Below are positions 52,701-64,000 of a stretch of DNA of 64,000 bases, one piece after another (the first letter of the stretch is position 1; each line of letters starts with the position of its first letter). The notes beneath the pieces were generated by a model. That model ran no database searches and was not told the origin of the DNA. It saw only the letters and a list, made by a program, of their open reading frames with translations. The DNA comes from Diploscapter coronatus (taxonomy: Eukaryota; Nematoda; Chromadorea; Rhabditida; Rhabditidae): the NCBI GenBank assembly GCA_964036155.1, contig OZ038422.1, positions 8,393,201 through 8,457,200 of the forward strand, read 5' to 3'. Made by a program: the position numbers and the translations under genes.

Positions 52701-55700
52701 CGAAATTAAGCTACATAGAAGAATATTTCAAAATCGACAAGATAAAGTTCGTAGTTCTCACAATATTTCCGACAACGCCGTGTTTTTCGGCTACTTTGAA
52801 TTGACCAACCTGAGCATTATCCGGCCTGAACATCTGAGGTCCATTCTTCATTCCGCCCATACTCAAATTAGCATTCGAGACTGGAGGGTTGGGTGCCTGC
52901 AAGTATGAAAATTTTCTGCTTTAAGAATTTTTTGCCGCTGACGGTGTTTTCCAGAGTTCATAATAGCCATATCCGTCTAAGTTTGATCAATAACTTTCGT
53001 ACCTTTCCTGCATTAGAATTAGCAGGAGCGTTGAAGAATCGCATAGGAGTCTGAGTTGGCTGCTGTTGTTGTTGTTCATTGCCTTGAGCAAAGGACAGAT
53101 CATTGAGGATGGGAGGACGGGATGAGAAGGCATTCTGAAAACGGAAGGATTCGACCGAAAATGCAGATCAGGTTCTTTGAAAATGTATTTCTCAATGCCT
53201 CATAACTCTAGCAGTCTCAATTTCAACTTGTTTTGACCTGAAAGCTGCCAGTCTCCTTCTGCTGTTCGGCCTGATTGAGCTGATGCGCCTTGCGGAAGAT
53301 GTCGCTCGTTATCACAGGGCCATTGACAATTTGAGGCTGAAATGAAATGTTTAAAAATGGCTTCCTGTATTTACAGGCGGAAGGGAGCGTAGGAAATGTA
53401 GGAAAAGCGGAGACATAAGAAAGAGAGTCGCATGTGTATGTAAGTCGTATGGAAATACGTAAATACAAGAGTCCTTTCGAAGTATCCAACATGAATGTTC
53501 AAAAACGAGAAATCTGATGATTTTCACAGAATATGAAATGTTTTTAAAAAATCGAAATTTCTTGTATTCTATCAGTTTCTCTGGGAATGGCATGAAATTT
53601 TCAATGAAAATGAATATGAGATGGACCTGTTGAGACGAATTATCGACCTGCGGTCTGGTTGCATAGACAGGCTTGCCGTAATCGTCATCGAAGGGTGGTC
53701 TGCCGGAGGCGTGCTTATTGAAGTCGTCATCGTTCTGCACGGACTTGGAGTGGATCGGGTGAGGCGCGTTATTGCCTCCCCACGGCTGCGAAATCACTTG
53801 AGCGACAGAGTTCAACGAGCCTGAAAGTGTGAGAAATATTTCAAGGTTCAGGAAAGATACCGTATTCTCCATAAGCATAGAAACGCAATTTGATAGATAA
53901 AAACCAGGCTCGTGCAAAAATGAAGATTTTCAAAATTCGATAGAAAAATAAAGAAGACGGAAAAAGAAATCGATAAAAAAGCGTTTTCGCAAGAGCCTAA
54001 TAAAAAGCATGATTTTTGAAATGCGAAAAAATTCTTTGAAGAAAAAGGGAAGAATTGCAGCAATTCACTCGTTTCTCAAAGAAATTTACAGCGCCTCAAA
54101 TGATCATCTCTGAATGAAGAGAATATGGTATTATTAAAAATCAGCTTGAGCAAATGCGAAACTTGAAGTATGAAATGACGAAAGTGGATTTTACCGTGAT
54201 GAAATGGAACAAAATAGTACAGCATTTCTCTTTCAACCACTTCTGCATTGCTATTTCAAAAGTCAGAAAATAGTATGAAAAGTGAAGAGAGAAAAATGAA
54301 GCACGATTTGCAATACGAGTATGAAGTTTTCAATTGCGAATTCAGGTCGAAGAACCTGCGATTTTCTCGATATAAATTCAGATTCAGATAGTCGATAATT
54401 TGAATTGGTTTTCAACCTTGTGCTTCATTCTTGGAGGGAGAGTTGTTTGCGTTCGCAGAGCCCAGAGCACCGGCCTTCAACTGTCCAATCACAGTGTTCA
54501 TTTCAGTGCGCGAAGACAGGAACAAACGAATCTGGAAGCACGCTAATTTCAGCATAACAGTTACGTATATTTTCTCTAGAGATTCTTAATCGATTTTTTT
54601 AGAACTTTTGTTCAATTTTAGAGATTTCAAATCTAGTCCCTTAGGAGTTCATTAGAAGACCTTTCAGTGTAACATTAACTATGCAAATAGTTAGAGTTTA
54701 TGATAAGATTTCGATAGTATCCACTAATATTCTACCCCCTATTTTCTTTTCAACCATTTTAAGGATGATGTATTTCCCAACGGAATAGAACAGGAAAGAT
54801 GACAGAAGGAAGCTTCTGGTATTACAGTATAGAAAATTGAAAATTTACATGGAATATAAATGATTCGTTTAGAAAATAAAGAAGACCCTAACTTCATTTG
54901 GCTATATTTCTCCCCACTTTCGTCTTTTATCCAGCTTGCAGGAATATTGTAGCGGCAAATAGCGCAGCATTTTACGATAACTTTTCTTGTACGTGACCGA
55001 AATGTATCAAATCGATGTGAACTATCGAAATGCATAGCATCATGACGATAGAATTGTGAAAAGATAAGGTGTAGAATCGATAGATCCGAATGATATTACT
55101 TTCACGCCACAACAAAAGATGTTGCACACTTTTTGCAACTCGCTTTTGCACAAGTTCCGCCTTTCTTTTCCTATACTATTTCTTTCATCCCCTCTTTTGT
55201 CGTCTCTATGAGAACGAATGCTATCTCCTTGCATTAAATAGCACCCCAACAGACGAAAAGGGGAAGGCGGGACATAGGAGAGTAGGGATGCAAAATTCTT
55301 CTCATGGTGTGAAAAAATATGATGATCTTCTTCGTTTTCAAGCAAATTACAGTAGGGATAAATTCGCAGAAGTGCGCAATCGTCGAAAATGCGAAAATCA
55401 GCTCAATGTCAAACTGTAAAATGTCGTTTTCAGAGTTTTTTTTTCCAAATTTTCCAATTCGAAGATAAAAGTTTAAAATAATACGATTATTCGAACATTT
55501 TTCCGTTTTCCACTGAAACTTAACCGAGAAACAAGCACTGTTATGGACAATCTATAGATTTGTGCGAAAAATGTTCCTCTCACGTTAATCAACTTGTCAA
55601 GCATTTCTTCAAAGACAAAGATTATTCATCCGCTTCACGAGACTCAATCCGGCTAGATCAAAGCAGAAAGCATCGTTAATTTTAGCGCGAAACGAATATA

Positions 55701-57924
55701 GCAATTGGGATGTTCTATCTCAGAAGAATACTATGAAAGTTGGGAATCATTCAGAATTTAGAAATGTTCGGGTAAGAATGACAGATTTGCATGAATTTTT
55801 CTGCACTAAAACTACGAATTTGGTAAATTTCATCGAAATTCTCAATATGAGGCCTAATCTTCCCAATAAAGTTTTCTATCGACTGAACACATTGACGACT
55901 ACAGAAATGGACGAATCGAAGTCAACCAAAGAAGCTAGTCTGCCCAATTTGAAGTTTTCCCTTCTTGTTTAAACTCCGTACTTAGAGAAGTCAAGTCAAT
56001 TTTCGGAATTGATAGCCATCGAAAATCGTGAGTTTTGACAGCGACGCTTCCCCAAACCGAATCCTCTTTTTAGATCTCCGAAAATGGTTCAGTGTGGGCA
56101 AAGCAAAGTTATATGCCCATTTTTGTGCTCTGTATCTTTCTGCAGCCGCTTCCCAAATTTCTTTTCCAGTCATTTTCTGCAGCTTTCGATATGATATTGA
56201 ACTTGAGTTTTATTATCAAATTTGTCATTTTTGTGAAGCTTCAATACATGACTTCATTATTCAGCTACAATGCATGGTGGACAACTGCACTCTGTGATAA
56301 AACAGTCACTTTTCGCCAATTTTTAATCCGAGGAAATTTTTTCATTGCGTTTACTACTTTGGGCTATCTCCTGGTGGAAAACGGTGAAGCACGTGGTAAG
56401 CAAGTCGATATCGTAGTTTCAGAGTCTGTTTGTACATTTCGTGAATACAGCTTGATCTTTGAGATATCATGATCGCGATATCCAAGTTTCGCGATTCTTG
56501 CTGATTTCGAGAGAAGTGCCCAACTACGAAGTTGAAGAAAAAATCAACCGACTGTTATGCAGGAAGTTTTCTATGATTATCAGTTAGGAACCCACCAAGA
56601 TGAACCAGAAAGTGATCGAAAACTTCGAATGCTAGTTTTGGTATTCTGGAATTTCTAACCATACTTTTATAAAAATGTCTTTTCATGAGTAAAAGAAAAA
56701 TTGCAGGCATGATTTTGCGTTCTAGCAATAGTGAACGCTTTCCATGCTAAAACTTTCATGAAAAAGCCTAATTTATCTTCTTTCGCAACTTTTGATAGTT
56801 ATGTTTTTGATTTCTCAATCTGACTATGGATGAAAGAACTGTTAAACTTGTCTTCTTCCAATTTTTTCCTTCTACGCATGGAATCTCCCTTCATGTTTTA
56901 AACCAAAGTTTCGAGATAGTCCCTAGGTTTATTTGTCGATTTTTATGATTTGGATCTTTTATCGATGGAAGATTCTCGATTCAACGACGATTTCATGGGG
57001 TCAGAAGAAATGTATGACGAACTTAACGACATCGATGTTCGAGATTGTCGATTTACGAAGAGAATACGAAGAAAAGAGATAAGAGCCAATTAGATATTTT
57101 GAGAGTCACCGAAACTTTTCCCAATAATATGAACCTTCATGAAAAATATTATCATAGTCAAGCCAATAAGAAGAATGAAATAATCCTTTTTCTGGAAAAA
57201 TCCGGAAACAGGGTTTGTAAAGATTTTTTTTTAATTTGTGGGGTGTCAGAGTCGTCGTGATGGTAAAAAATCAAAATTCAGGAATTGCCAAAACCAAAAT
57301 GTTGCAGCAACCTTATAATAGCGCGTAATTTGACTGTTTCACTAGGTTAGTTAGCATTTCATTATCCTGTCAAATTCATGAGTTCATTGAATCGTTATAT
57401 TCACTCATTTTTCATTTTGGACTTTCCATCCCTAAAATGGGAAATTTCTCAGTTATTGATTAAAGTATCATTCTCAGGTCGTCTTTCTAGTAAATTATTC
57501 AAGGTAGTTGATTGATAATTTAATGGCACTTTTTCAGAAAGAAAAGTGAAAATTAAATTCAGTTTCAAAAATTCAAGATATCAAATTGAATTTGTTCAGA
57601 AGAATGATAATCAAGTTTCAGAAATTTCAGATTTTTTGATCGATATGAAATCTAAAAATTAACTATCTCTAATTCTTTGATCATTTAGAATATTTTAATT
57701 GCAATTTGTTAGTTGAGTACCTCTTCTCCATGAATTTTCCCCCTGTCGCGTCGCATAGCCTGCCTAGCATCCTCGTCGGTCGCGAAAGCAATGAACGCAT
57801 CTCCTTCAGGGCCACCGACGATGTGCACGCAGCCCTCGGGGATCTTGAGTCCTGTGAAGAAGGAACGGATGTCCGCTGCAGAGGCCGACAGCGGCAGGAG
57901 CTGCAGTCGGATGATCACAGACAT
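46782..57924 (-). CDS. rbm-12: RNA-binding protein 12 (RBM12/SWAN-like)
   Basis: Nineteen exons join in phase to 1,002 residues: 57924-57721, 54531-54417, 53820-53627, 53336-53238, 53134-53003, 52896-52762, 52648-52374, 52162-51904, 51656-51472, 51136-50927, 50391-50164, 49830-49684, 49402-49250, 49006-48922, 48802-48670, 48486-48367, 48143-48025, 47550-47410, 46856-46782. RRM1 (residues 2-75, MSVIIRLQLLPLSASAADI, then HIVGGPEGDAFIAF) is the distinctive first RRM of RBM12. A long Pro/Gln/Asn-rich linker follows, then a divergent RRM2 (about 535-615), an Arg/Asp/Glu repeat plus RS-like stretch (about 620-705), RRM3 (about 709-790), a Pro/Gly-rich linker and a C-terminal RRM (about 920-1,000, with VPTGECILSI). 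RBM12 proteins are nuclear RNA binders. The exon ending at 50927 must use the AAA|GTCAGA donor; later GT sites give stops or wrong phase. Intron 1 is 3.2 kb. RRM2 and RRM3 are weakly conserved. Confidence 0.92.
50690..50903. mobile_element. 214-bp hAT-type MITE in an rbm-12 intron
   Basis: The ends are inverted copies: GGCTTCTTATAAAAGCCGTA on the left, and CGCTTCTTGTAAAAGCCGTA for the right end read in reverse complement. AATTAGAA flanks it on both sides (50682-50689 and 50904-50911), a clean 8-bp target-site duplication as made by hAT transposases. It has no coding capacity. It sits about 15 nt beyond the donor of the RRM2 exon and adds false donor sites that extend the open frame. Confidence 0.85.
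56965..57662 (+). pseudogene. Possible nested gene or gene remnant in rbm-12 intron 1
   Basis: On the strand opposite rbm-12, three pieces fit a spliced model: an exon from about 57045 to 57212, then 57282-57345, then 57538-57662 ending in TAA. All junctions have GT/TTTTCAG-type or CAG signals and consistent phase, giving a basic C-terminus that contains RKVKIKFSFKNSRYQIEF. Just upstream, 56965-57093 encodes an acidic peptide (MEDSRFNDDFMGSEEMYDEL) in another frame and overlaps the first piece, which suggests a frameshift, so this is either a decayed gene or a missed splice. Further open pieces at 55733-55972 and 56470-56660 may belong to it. No family was recognised. Confidence 0.42.
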
Positions 57925-59251
57925 CTCCCTGCCCTCACCGCAGCTCTGCTCAAATGAATGCACTCTTTCAGTGAAGACAACTTGCTGCAATCACTTGCGA
58001 GAAGTAACCTTAAATTTCAGAAACATTAGATTATTGATCGATGAATCGTGGGCATACATACACGAAATTTCACGAAAACATTCAGACAGGAACAAAGTAG
58101 TGTGGAAAAGTGAGGAAAAATGACTGCATTTTCCCACATCGCAACACTATGTTTTCTTACCTGAAAGCTTAACAAAAATCGACAATGCACGACGAATTGC
58201 GATTCTGGAAAACATTGAAAAAGTAACTACCACCTTAGTTTGCTTTTTCCGAATTTTGACTATCTGGAATTCCCACTCGCTATGAAAATCGAATAAAAGA
58301 ATTAGGGGATGGTAGGATGACCGCTAGCCTACCCCGAACCTAACCTATCAGTTGGTATCAAATTCGGTATATCAGATATCTCCCTATATGGATTTATTTA
58401 GCTTTTTTCGTAGTCGGTGAAACTTCCAGACCTGATGGGCCACCACCAGTAGGGATTTCAGAGGACTCAAACTTACTCTTGCGAACGATTATTCCATTGA
58501 AAATGCAAATCTTTTCAGAAAATAATCATTCGATCAGTTCGTGAACGATTTAAAAAATAAATGGGTTATTCAGAAAAATGAGCAGAAAACAACTCTAAAA
58601 ATGCGAAATGAGTGATTGATTTTAGGACGAGTAGAAATTCGGGAATTGCGAGAATTTTCACGGCTCTGCTACAGATTCAGTCATCAGACAGAATGATCAG
58701 CCTGACAGGCTGATGGAACAACAATCACAGAAACTTTCACGGAAAATATCGCACGAAAATCACGAAAAATCGAAACCCAACTCATTTATCGACCGAAGGC
58801 GAGAGTGTGCATGGTGAAATGAGAGCATAAAAGAAGCGGTAAAGTCGGTGAATAGCATTGCGAAAGAGGAGAGAATGCAAGATGCAGATAGGATTGTAAA
58901 CGAAGGACAAGTCTGTTATCGATAATTTAATTTGAAAAAAGCGAGAACGAGAGTAAAGGATGGGAAGATAAGGAAATCGATTTACGTGTGAATTATGCTA
59001 TTTTTATGCTATCATCGAAAACCTCGATTTGACGAATTCATCAGAATTTATGATTCCTATGTTGGAACCTTCGTTGTGAAATAAGACCGTTAAACCTTTA
59101 ATTTTCGTTAATTACGGATTAATAATTACACATTCTTCTGATATCAAATGAATTTTAAAATTAGATCGAGATCGAACTACTTCTTTCTGCCCATCATTGT
59201 GGCGAATCCTTTAATTGCGCTCAATCCTCGATCTAGCAATGAGCCTTGATC
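57925..59251. other. Upstream region of rbm-12, no gene seen
   Basis: No supported gene. A perfect 19-nt palindrome lies at 58696-58714 (ATCAGCCTG-A-CAGGCTGAT). The segment lies between the 5' end of rbm-12 and the 3' end of the Ly6/ET-like gene. An acceptor-like TTTGAGCAG stands about 24 nt upstream of the rbm-12 ATG. Confidence 0.5.
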
Positions 59252-60057
59252 CTAAACAAATTCGACTTCAAATTTTTCTTTTGAACCAGGGCAAAATACT
59301 GTGATCGTTCCGCCATTACATCGATCGGACTCATTACAGCAACAAAATGTAACTTGTTTTCTGAAAGTGCTGTTTGAAAAATGTCAAAATGTAGTCTGAC
59401 CCTCCTAATTCTTGATTGAAGCACTTTGCGCCATAAAGGCTGCAAATCATCGAATTACATCCAGCCTTCTGGATCGTGCTGAAGGAAGCGAGATCTGCCG
59501 TCGCATTGTAGCAGTAGTCGGTGTCCTTCTCACACACTTTTGTCTGCGTGCCAATTGTATTTCCTAAATCGTGAATATCAGTGTCAAATGAGGTGATCTT
59601 GAAGGATCGCATAGCAAATACAAATTCCATCTGTTTTCAGAGTGTTTATCACTAAAATAAAGTAATTTCAAAATTTATCAATCATTATTAGGAGAAAAGT
59701 CATTCTGAGCTAATGGAAGTATAGAACTTCAGCATGTAAGTGAAGATGTGACAAAAATTTCATTATCTTCATCAGAAACGTTATTTCACGTTATAACATA
59801 TTTTCAAGATTTTTCGTTCAATGAAAATTGATTGTCAGAAATAAATGTTTAAAATTTCACATTTAGACCGCCTAATATATCTACCGCTATAAAGAGATTG
59901 TACGAAGTTCATCTTCAAATTATAAACTTTTTCATCATCGACTATTAAAGGATGAATTGGGTAATCGATTACCTTTCATGATCGAATATCCAGTGTAACA
60001 TTCCAGACAATACACTATTGTAATCGATGACAGTATTACGAGGATTTGGCGATGCAT
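59252..60057 (-). CDS. Secreted Ly6/ET-module-like cysteine-rich protein
   Basis: Three exons (60057-59973, 59563-59401, 59360-59252) join in phase to 118 residues. A signal peptide (MHRQILVILSSITIVYC) is followed by LECYTGYSIMKG. Ten or more cysteines follow with spacing VCEKDTDYCYN, AGCNSMIC, AKC and a closing FCCCNESDRCNG. The CYTG start and the CCC-x5-CN ending are what I know from nematode ET-module and Ly6/uPAR-type three-finger proteins. The last 20 residues are not very hydrophobic, so a GPI anchor is not evident. An earlier in-frame ATG at 60132 exists, but starting at 60057 puts the signal peptide at the N-terminus. Confidence 0.72.
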
Positions 60058-60994
60058 GATGTCAGGTTTGGATGTGAACGGGCAATTTGATGGAGTAGGA
60101 ATGAGGGACAGGGACCTGTCCGAGTTAGTCACTGCACTGGCGGAACTGCCTTTTGCCTGTTGCTGCCTCTCGATTCAATCCAATTCACTTCACTCATCAT
60201 CCCACACTTTCTCTTTCTTTTCCACCACTTTACCTGCCCGATGATGAGACTAAAATGAGAAATTGTGATAATATCGACATTTGACAAGTTGATGAAACGA
60301 TAAGATGAAAATTATTGTTGTGTTCATCTTCTTTTTCCATCTTTGAAACCATCTGTCATATGTTATCACTTACGATATCAGTGTTATCATTCAACTCAAT
60401 CAATTTTTCTTCAACTGTCAATGCTATTGCGCACTATCGAAAATCGGTCAATTGATTTTTCAGTTATGAGTTTCATTCGAGTTTGTATGAATCATTATGC
60501 CGGATCAACTTCAAGTTTCTTCGAATTATTGACTTTCATTGATAAATTAGACGATAACAAAACATTACTCATAAAAATGGAAAGATAAATAAATATCGTC
60601 AACAACAAGAGCAAATATGAACCTCGAGAGTGATAAAAAGAACAAAATTTCAACAATGAAGAAACCAATTGGAAAATGGAATTTAAAAGGAAAAGTGATA
60701 GAACAAGTTCGAATTTCATCCTTTTCAAATACTGTACACTTTGGAAAATGTCTCGTTACCATTGTGCGAGGTGAGATCAGAGGAGATTTGCTTCTCGACT
60801 AATTGTAGCCCCTACTCCAGCCTAATAATCAATTGTTTGGTTTAGGAATCAGTACTTTCTTATTGTAAATGACCGACTGGAGGGCGGTCTTTATTCACCA
60901 AAGTGAGTCGTTATTCGCCAAAACTTTCGATGAATAAAGACGTAGTTTGGTGAATAACAACCTACACTCCTATTTTCATACCTCATAGAATCTT
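60058..60994. other. Gap with inverted TTATTCACC motifs
   Basis: No gene supported. At 60,887-60,952 the sequence TTTATTCACCAAA, a related TTATTCGCCAAAA and the inverted TTTGGTGAATAAC form a short direct-plus-inverted repeat cluster, possibly the remains of a small transposon. Confidence 0.4.
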
Positions 60995-62188
60995 TCATAA
61001 CTCTGATACTGGTTCTAAACAAAAAAAATACGAGAAAATGTCTTACCTCCTCTTCCCCTGGAACGGAATCCTCCTCTGTCGCCGTAGTTCTGCTGGAAAC
61101 CGCCTCCTCTCGAGAACCCCCTGCCGCGTTGACCTCTGAACCCGCCTCCGCCTCTGTGCTGATTCTGGTGTCCGTAGCCGCGCCCGTACTGATCGTTCCG
61201 ATAGTTGCGGAAATTGCTGAACAAATCAGTTCGTTGTGAAACGATATGGAAAGTTGATCTCGATTTTGGTTTTACTGATGAATTTAGTCGATAGAATTTA
61301 CCTTTGAAGTTATTATGCTTTTTTTTAAGAAAGAAATTAATTCACAAAGTCACGAAAGAGTAACGATTTTAGAAGTTATGCAGTTGAAAGTTCAAAATTG
61401 TAAAGATTCGAAATTTATTTCGACAGATTTTCTTTAAAACTTGGAACTGCACATACCCATTATCAAAGAAGGGTCTCTCAACGATGACCGAAGGAAAGCC
61501 CTCGGCAACCTTGGCGTAGTCCGGGTCTTCCTGAAAATAATCACATTTCAATGATAGCGTTACCAAATCTAAGAAAATTTTCTTCAGAATTTCCAAATAA
61601 AAATTACGAGCAAATGCAATAAAGCAGTATTTCGTTTTTTCTACTCAAATATTCAGGCTGCTTTCAGTTCTATAATGAATGCAGAATGTAAATTCCGCAT
61701 TCTGCTCAAAATTGGTGGACAACCCAAATAGAGTATGCTGATTAGGATGTTAGGGTAATAAAGCTAGAAAACGTTAAATTTAGCGAAGTTCCCATACTCT
61801 GGCCGAAAATTCTTTTTCTGCAACAGCAAATAATTTGACCGTAAACTCTTGCTTTTTCAATATAAGTTAATTTTTTTATTTTGTTAATGCTTAGGAAGCT
61901 GAATAAATGAAATTCACATTCAAACTAAGGAGGTAATCGCGAGCTTTAGATTTATTTATCGTAATTAGCATATTCGGTTTGGCCTGTCCACCAAGTTGTG
62001 CAGAAACAGCGTTTTAGTGTTTACGCAAGTTGTCAAAATTTTGAGTCGCTAGAAAAATTGCATACCATAGTGTATCTGTTGGGGAAGAGGTTTTCGAGAC
62101 TGGTCGTAGTGGCCGGTTCTCCTGCCTCTACAGCGCAATTGTCACTGCTCGTCGTCTCCACTGCGGTCGAAGTATCGACAGACGACAT
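60995..62188 (-). CDS. RAMAC-like cap methyltransferase activator
   Basis: Four exons (62188-62066, 61530-61457, 61216-61047, 61014-60995) join in phase to 128 residues. RAMAC (RAM, FAM103A1) binds and activates the RNA guanine-7 methyltransferase that completes the mRNA cap. Residues about 31-62 contain LENLFPNRYTMEDPDYAKV, matching in pattern the RAMAC activation segment (a short helix, FxxR(F/Y)T, then acidic D-x-x-Y), and are followed by a long Gly/Arg/Asn/Tyr-rich RNA-binding tail (GRGYGHQNQHRGGGG, RGG repeats). The length is close to that of human RAMAC (118 residues). The start has an AG acceptor (CGCAG) 5 nt upstream, which suggests trans-splicing. The last exon is only 20 nt. RGG tails are common, so the call rests on the N-terminal segment. 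Confidence 0.82.
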
Positions 62189-63517
62189 TTATTCTGCGAT
62201 TCGAATAAGCCATTACCAAAATTATCCAAAGGGGAAATTCGAAAAGTATTCTTTCGGAATGAATTCAACAATCCTCAGTAATCATTTTCATTCGAAAATA
62301 AAAATTTCAAATTATTTACTTCATAGTACTTTCTATGATAAAAATCGAAACGGAAAAGAAAGAAAGAAGCTCCCGTTCTCTGTGCCTTCAAGTTGAAACC
62401 CAGAAAAGGGCTAATCATAGTCAAAAATGGAGCTGAAAAAGATAAAATATACTCGAGCGGAAGAACAATTAAATGAACATGAAAAAGGGCGAAATGAATG
62501 AGAGCGAAGGTGAAAATGAAAATGAGAAAAGAAATGATTACCCGCAAATAAATAACAAAGTTATGTAAAACACTTTAATGGTGATGCTTGATTTTCTCCA
62601 TTTTTAAAATTCAAGAAAAACTGTAGAAGATCAACGATGGAATCGAAATGAAAGAACTCACTTTAGAACTTCTTGTAAGAATATGAATCAGCACTTGTAA
62701 AAAATGCACAATTGACATAAGAAATTTTACATGAATCGAACTGTCTATGCTCGAAATGATAGAAATTTAATTATTTTTTTAGTTTATCTCCTCATTTCTT
62801 ATTCAGATATGCATATCTTACAAGAATTCTTCTGCATTTTGTCCTTTACAAGAAGTCCATCCAACCTTAAAAGACAATCAAAATATCCAATCAAATTCAG
62901 TCAAAAACGCCAAATTTTACATTAGTACTCTGCATTATGATTAGGACCAAAATCGAATATCGAATATTGTCTAATTTTGTGAAATTAAAAGCGTGGACCT
63001 GCTTGGGAAAGAAGGAAGAAAGGGAAAGGAAAAGGAAGAGCAATAGGGAAAGGCAAGGCTAAACGATTCAAGTTAGAGAATTGCATAGCTCAAATTTTGG
63101 TTCTCTAAAACTTGGTAATGAAGCAGTTAAGGGAAGGAATAGGACTGAATCCGTATTCATATAAAATTGATCACCGATGATATATATATAACTTTATCAA
63201 AGAATTTTTGAGCTGAAATTTCCTTCTTCCATCACTCAGAACATGTCGATATCAGACAATAATTAGAAAAGTCTAATTGAACTGCAGCAAGTGAACAATT
63301 TTGTGGTAAACCGTTCCCTGCTGCATTTTAATTGGAGATCTATTATTCTTTCGATTTTTTTCACAAGCAAGTTTACTGATATCTTATCATCAATGGTGAA
63401 ATCTCACAGAATACGGTACCTGGCGAAATGAACAGGAAGGGAAGGAGAATGGACAGAGCAGAGCAGACAATAGGGAGTTGGAAATTTGGCAGTCCATCAT
63501 CTTCCTGATCGAACAGT
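62189..63517. other. Gap between RAMAC-like gene and rab-10
   Basis: No gene supported. Open frames here are short and AT-rich. A short TA-rich tract lies near 63,180. It holds the 3' flank of rab-10. Confidence 0.5.
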
Positions 63518-64000
63518 CTAACAGCAGCCTCCGCCTAGCAGGGACTTGTTCTGTCCCCCGCCAGAGCGATTCGGATCGATACGATCCGTGTCTCCGGATC
63601 CGTCATCCGCGTTGTTCGGCATCTGCAAATTCATCAAATTAGAAAGTGCAGTCAGTTGAAGGTATGACAAATTGACCTCTTGCAAAATCATTCACTTCGA
63701 TATTAATATTTCTCACTCTATGATTTTTGTGCGTATATGACCGAGTAACAGTTCGCATACCTTATCGAGAATGGCTTCAGCCAGTTCATAAAAGGCTGTG
63801 TCGATGTGAACATTCGCCTTCGCAGAGGTTTCCAGGAAACTGCAACAATTCTTCATGAAGAATTGAGATTATTAGTTTCAGATTTACCGAATTCCATGAT
63901 CTTGTGCGATCTTCTCTCCCCGTTCGCGACTCACCACCCGTTTGTCTGCCATGTCGCACTTGTTGCCCAGCAACATTTTCTCCACATCTTCAGAAGCGTG
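63518..64000 (-). CDS. rab-10: Rab10 small GTPase, C-terminal part
   Basis: Three exons are visible (63888-64000 running off the window, 63761-63839, 63518-63622), joined by 48- and 138-nt introns, in phase. They encode the G4 motif NKCD within [20 protein letters not shown], then [14 protein letters not shown], the G5 motif ETSAKAN and [16 protein letters not shown], and the hypervariable tail ending SLLGGGCC. The two terminal cysteines are the geranylgeranylation site. Rab10 regulates endosomal recycling and basolateral or dendritic transport. The combination of [14 protein letters not shown] and a CC ending fits nematode RAB-10 rather than RAB-8. The G1-G3 motifs and the switch regions lie outside the window. 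Confidence 0.95.

Noticed and set aside
58696..58714. A perfect 19-nt palindrome as a regulatory site
   Set aside because: Short palindromes of this size arise by chance in 64 kb, and no gene start or repeated copy is nearby.
1..64000. tRNA, rRNA, CRISPR or prokaryote-type operon features
   Set aside because: No tRNA B-box in a foldable context, no rRNA-like stretch and no regularly spaced repeats were seen; the introns and gene families are animal.

Overview
This is a gene-dense, AT-rich eukaryotic window, almost certainly from a rhabditid-type nematode. Introns are mostly about 45-60 nt, acceptors are nearly all TTTCAG/TTTTAG, several start codons lie just downstream of an acceptor-like site with no upstream exon (as expected for spliced-leader trans-splicing), and the protein set is nematode-like (a 975-residue XRN-2, a rab-10 end, a Thr-rich DUF281-like secreted protein). 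No bacterial, organellar or viral gene was seen, and no tRNA or rRNA gene was recognised. All exon models were joined by hand, with reading phase checked at every junction given; there is no transcript evidence.

Layout, left to right. 1-5.5 kb (+): a TRPA-like cation channel gene that seems to lack ankyrin repeats, followed by possible leftover exons and a fold-back element. 7.6-10.1 kb (+): a stonustoxin-N-terminal-like (SNTX-like) protein, unexpected in a nematode. 10.1-12.3 kb: two small inverted-repeat elements and a (GT)30 microsatellite. 12.3-13.5 kb (+): a secreted, mucin-like DUF281-type protein. 15.8-25.3 kb (-): a 32-exon USP48 deubiquitinase. 26.5-33.1 kb (-): a 15-exon homologue of vertebrate C18orf63 (DUF4708). 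34.4-37.2 kb (+): a small secreted cysteine-rich protein. 37.6-39.3 kb (-): a coiled-coil/basic protein. 40.1-46.3 kb (-): xrn-2. 46.8-57.9 kb (-): RBM12 (SWAN-like), whose 3.2-kb first intron holds a possible nested gene on the other strand. 59.3-60.1 kb (-): a secreted Ly6/ET-type cysteine-rich protein. 61.0-62.2 kb (-): a RAMAC-like activator of mRNA cap methyltransferase. 63.5-64 kb (-): the 3' end of rab-10, running off the window.

From 37.6 to 58 kb three genes for RNA-related or basic proteins (RBM12, XRN2 and the coiled-coil protein) lie on the same strand, 0.5-0.8 kb apart, with RAMAC on that strand further upstream. Fold-back (MITE-like) elements recur in introns and gaps; three have credible target-site duplications of 6-8 bp.

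Most worth following up: the SNTX-like gene with an apparent GC-AG intron, the nematode C18orf63/DUF4708 and RAMAC homologues, the ankyrin-less TRPA-like channel, and the nested, apparently frameshifted gene in RBM12 intron 1.
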